NCBI GenBank assembly: GCA_043776635.1
Contig: JAYVRA010000047.1
Span: forward strand, 1-7,595
DNA: 7,595 bases
Reading direction: 5' to 3'
Source: JANMEX01 sp043776635
GTDB lineage: Bacteria > Pseudomonadota > Alphaproteobacteria > Rhizobiales > Rhizobiaceae
The translations under genes were made by a program, and so were the position numbers. Under the pieces are notes generated by a model. It was not told the DNA's origin. It ran no database searches and saw nothing but the letters and a program-made list of their open reading frames with translations. Positions 5,720 to 7,595 of this stretch are shown in pieces. How positions within the stretch are numbered: the stretch's first letter is position 1; each line of letters opens with the position of its first letter.

Positions 5720-7414
5720 CTATTCGACAGAAAGTTCCATCCGCTCACCAGCCTTAATCGTCACTGCCGTAGTCTTATCGCCGGCCTTATCCGGCTTATT
5801 GCAGACAATGTTATACTCGCCTTCTGTCAGTGTCGTTTGCCATTCAGGGTCATAACTGTGGGCAAACTTTTGGCTCGTGCCGTCAATTTTTTTCTTTGGG
5901 CTGATGACTTCGCATACTTCATAAAGCGGCGATTTCACAGCAAGAATACCGGCATGAATGTTAATCTTGAAGTCGGTCTGGTCCGCCACTTTCACCGTTA
6001 GCGGTGTCTCAACTATCACGCCATCAATCTCGGACACCACGATATAATCACCGGCTGGTAGATCAAACTTTGAATCCGGACCGTAGGCATGGTCCACCTT
6101 CACCCGCGAACCGTCAATTTTCTTGGCTGCTTTCAACACTTCAATCGAAAGATTACCGCTATCCACCCGCATATCATCAACATAATAGGCATTAATAACC
6201 ACGTGACCGGTGCCTGCGATAATGTCTTTCTTATAAGTTGTTCCAGCTGCCAACGTGATATTTTCTTCAATGACAGCCGCCCCAAGCGTGACAGTGATCT
6301 TCTCAGCTCCGGCAGGCACATAGAATTTCGATGGGCCGTAAGCAGTCGTGTGCCCGCCCGGATAGTCCACGCGCACACTTGCCTGATCGGAAACATCCGC
6401 GCCTTCACTTGCGTAAGGCGAAATATCAATCGTTACCGCGTTCAAGATGAAATACGGCTCGGCAACTTTGTCCGCCTCAATGGTCACAGGCTGCTCGGTG
6501 GAAGCCTCGCCAAGTGCGGCCACAACAATATAATTGCCCGGCTCAATTGTGCCTTTGAAAGCATGATATTCGGTAGTTACTCGCTCGCCCTTGGTACCGT
6601 CGGAAGCAATTTTGAAAATGCCATAGCTATTGTCTAAGTTTTCCGGCAGCAGATCTCCATTTTCAGACATGCTGGTGGTTGGCGCAAAATTATATTTAAT
6701 TTTTTCAGGTTCCGGTGCAGGCGCTGGCTCCGGTGCGGGCGCAGGTTCAGGTTCCGGCACAGGTTCGGGCGCAACAACTACAGCAGCCTTCAATGCAGTT
6801 GTCAGAGACGCCGCGTCCGATGCCTGAATATATTGTCCGCCAGTATTGGTTGCCAAACACGCAACTTTTTTGCCCTCATCTTCGGTCAATCCAAACCCGA
6901 CAACATTGGCCGTAAAGTCCACACCGGCCTTTTCAAGTTCAATGCCCAAAGCGCAGGGGTCAGCATCGCAAGTCTCAAGCCCGTCGGTAATCAAAATAAC
7001 AGTCGCCGCATCGTCGCGGTAATGCAGCGCTTCCGCCGCCTGCTTGACAGCAGCGCTCAGCGGCGTCTTGCCCTTAGGGCTGATCTTGTCAGTCGCCGCA
7101 ATGATCGCATCGCCGGTTCCCGCCGCTGGCGGCACTAAAAGTTCGATGTCCGTGCAAGAGCCTTTTTCGCGGTGACCATAGGCCATAAGGCCGATATCAG
7201 TGTCTACCGGAAGCGCACCAATAACAGTGCGAATTGTCTCACGGGCAATGTCAATGCGCGATTTTCCACCAATTTGCGCCCACATCGAGCCGGAAGCATC
7301 TAAAACTATGATGGTTTTGTCTCCCGCGTGGGAAGACCCGACAAGCGCCGCAAAGAAACCAATGCCCACCAACATTGCCTTTAAAAAATTAGAGAGTGAC
7401 TTCACGAAATTCAT
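5720..7414 (-). CDS. Secreted VWA-domain protein with a four-fold beta-rich repeat tail
   Basis: A 564-residue protein with a Sec signal peptide (1-30, cleavage after SHA), so it is exported to the periplasm or beyond. The VWA domain spans about 33-212 and keeps a complete MIDAS metal site: D39-S41-S43, T117 and D144 in ITDGLETC. A Pro/Glu/Ala linker (215-237) follows. Residues about 264-564 hold four divergent repeats, each with a G or PAG turn before a Y-x-V-type strand; repeats 3 and 4 share KKIDG(S/T). Six cysteines (87, 149, 154, 186, 501, 538) could form disulfides. VWA-MIDAS domains bind a divalent cation and usually a protein partner; the partner is unknown. No transmembrane anchor or lipobox is seen. 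The ATG is supported by the signal peptide and a weak GGGA about 9 bases upstream. It could share transcripts with the chromate unit, but the 135-base gap argues against it. Confidence 0.93.
   Translation of the reverse strand: MNFVKSLSNFLKAMLVGIGFFAALVGSSHAGDKTIIVLDASGSMWAQIGGKSRIDIARETIRTVIGALPVDTDIGLMAYGHREKGSCTDIELLVPPAAGTGDAIIAATDKISPKGKTPLSAAVKQAAEALHYRDDAATVILITDGLETCDADPCALGIELEKAGVDFTANVVGFGLTEDEGKKVACLATNTGGQYIQASDAASLTTALKAAVVVAPEPVPEPEPAPAPEPAPAPEPEKIKYNFAPTTSMSENGDLLPENLDNSYGIFKIASDGTKGERVTTEYHAFKGTIEPGNYIVVAALGEASTEQPVTIEADKVAEPYFILNAVTIDISPYASEGADVSDQASVRVDYPGGHTTAYGPSKFYVPAGAEKITVTLGAAVIEENITLAAGTTYKKDIIAGTGHVVINAYYVDDMRVDSGNLSIEVLKAAKKIDGSRVKVDHAYGPDSKFDLPAGDYIVVSEIDGVIVETPLTVKVADQTDFKINIHAGILAVKSPLYEVCEVISPKKKIDGTSQKFAHSYDPEWQTTLTEGEYNIVCNKPDKAGDKTTAVTIKAGERMELSVE
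5723..6625 (-). repeat. Four divergent tandem protein repeats in the VWA protein
   Basis: The units lie at about residues 264-325, 347-410, 422-492 and 497-564. Shared features are a YGP or Y-x-P element, a PAG/EPG/EGE turn, a Y-x-V strand, and a Thr-rich strand before a Lys or Gly end. YGPSKFYVPAG in unit 2 and YGPDSKFDLPAG in unit 3 show the match most clearly. Boundaries are approximate, and the DNA has diverged. Confidence 0.6.
6704..6772 (-). repeat. Low-complexity Pro/Glu/Ala linker coding region
   Basis: It encodes residues 215-237 of the VWA protein, a run of PEP, PAP and PEPA units made of short repeated codon blocks such as GGTTCCGGT and GGTGCGGGC (plus-strand reading). It is likely a flexible spacer between the VWA domain and the repeat tail. 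Slippage could change its length between strains. Confidence 0.75.
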
Positions 7415-7471
7415 TTTTCAATTTCCCGTCCAGCGCCACCACTCGCAGTGAAATAAGCTATCTGGGATTTG

Positions 7472-7502
7472 CAATTTTTCCAAGTGGGGGCGGGGAAAAT
7501 TG
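7472..7502. other. Inverted repeat with a G-rich loop upstream of the VWA gene
   Basis: CAATTTTTCC (7472-7481) pairs with GGAAAATTG (7494-7502) apart from one bulged T. The loop is the G-rich AAGTGGGGGCGG. It is 58 bases or more upstream of the VWA start, so it may overlap its promoter; a poor promoter-like pair (TTGGAA, TAGCTT, minus strand) starts in this stem. Its function is unknown. Confidence 0.3.
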
Positions 7503-7595
7503 TCGAGAACACACGATATGACCGGTTTATGTAACATGTCATCTGTCCGGCTTTAAGCTTCGCCCTTTTTGGGGCGGGGCGATGAGGCGGACGGA
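7503..7595. other. Unassigned right-edge sequence with an imperfect direct repeat
   Basis: No supported gene. ATATGACCGG (7516-7525) and ATCTGTCCGG (7541-7550) match at 8 of 10 positions, 25 bases apart, and are followed by similar TTTA-containing bases. The TGTAAC...CATCTGTCCGG style recalls sequences flanking IS481/IS3-like transposase genes, but no transposase or terminal repeat is seen. An ATG at 7575-7595 near the edge cannot be judged. Confidence 0.25.

Noticed and set aside
7554..7579. CGCCC-TTTTTG-GGGCG hairpin near the right edge as a terminator
   Set aside because: The stem is short, the T run is in the loop rather than after it, and the neighbouring gene is not visible.

Overview
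The window looks like chromosomal DNA from an alphaproteobacterium, most likely of the Rhizobiales/Hyphomicrobiales. The evidence is the character of the proteins, the rhizobial-type PRPP synthetase, the order pgeF (end) - M24-like protein - lipoprotein - prs, and a palindromic unit of rhizobial style between two genes. Organism and lineage are inferred from the sequence alone.

Left half, plus strand (1-3097). The 3' end of a gene that resembles the C-terminus of the peptidoglycan-editing/laccase-domain protein PgeF is followed 3 bases later by an M24 'pita-bread' protein. That protein has lost all five metal ligands of the family. A 166-base gap with two clean inverted repeats leads to a small lipoprotein of unknown role. 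A 123-base leader with overlapping hairpins then leads to prs (ribose-phosphate pyrophosphokinase), the best-determined gene here.

Right half, minus strand (7414 down to 3103). A secreted von Willebrand factor A (VWA) protein has an intact MIDAS metal site, a Pro/Glu/Ala linker and four divergent beta-rich repeats. It lies upstream of a tightly packed three-gene chromate-resistance unit: a rhodanese-ChrB_C fusion, the chromate efflux transporter ChrA, and a DUF1801 protein. Stop and start codons overlap at both junctions of this unit (ATGA, then TGATG), so translation is probably coupled. The unit runs convergently into prs with only 5 bases between stop codons and no visible terminator.

No tRNA, rRNA, CRISPR array or complete mobile element was seen. 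No gene-free stretch exceeds 300 bases; the gaps are 1249-1414, 2042-2164, 5585-5719 and 7415-7595. Nothing here is clearly a new system. The most unusual items are the metal-ligand-free M24 protein, the structured prs leader, the inverted repeat in front of the chromate unit and the repeat architecture of the VWA protein.
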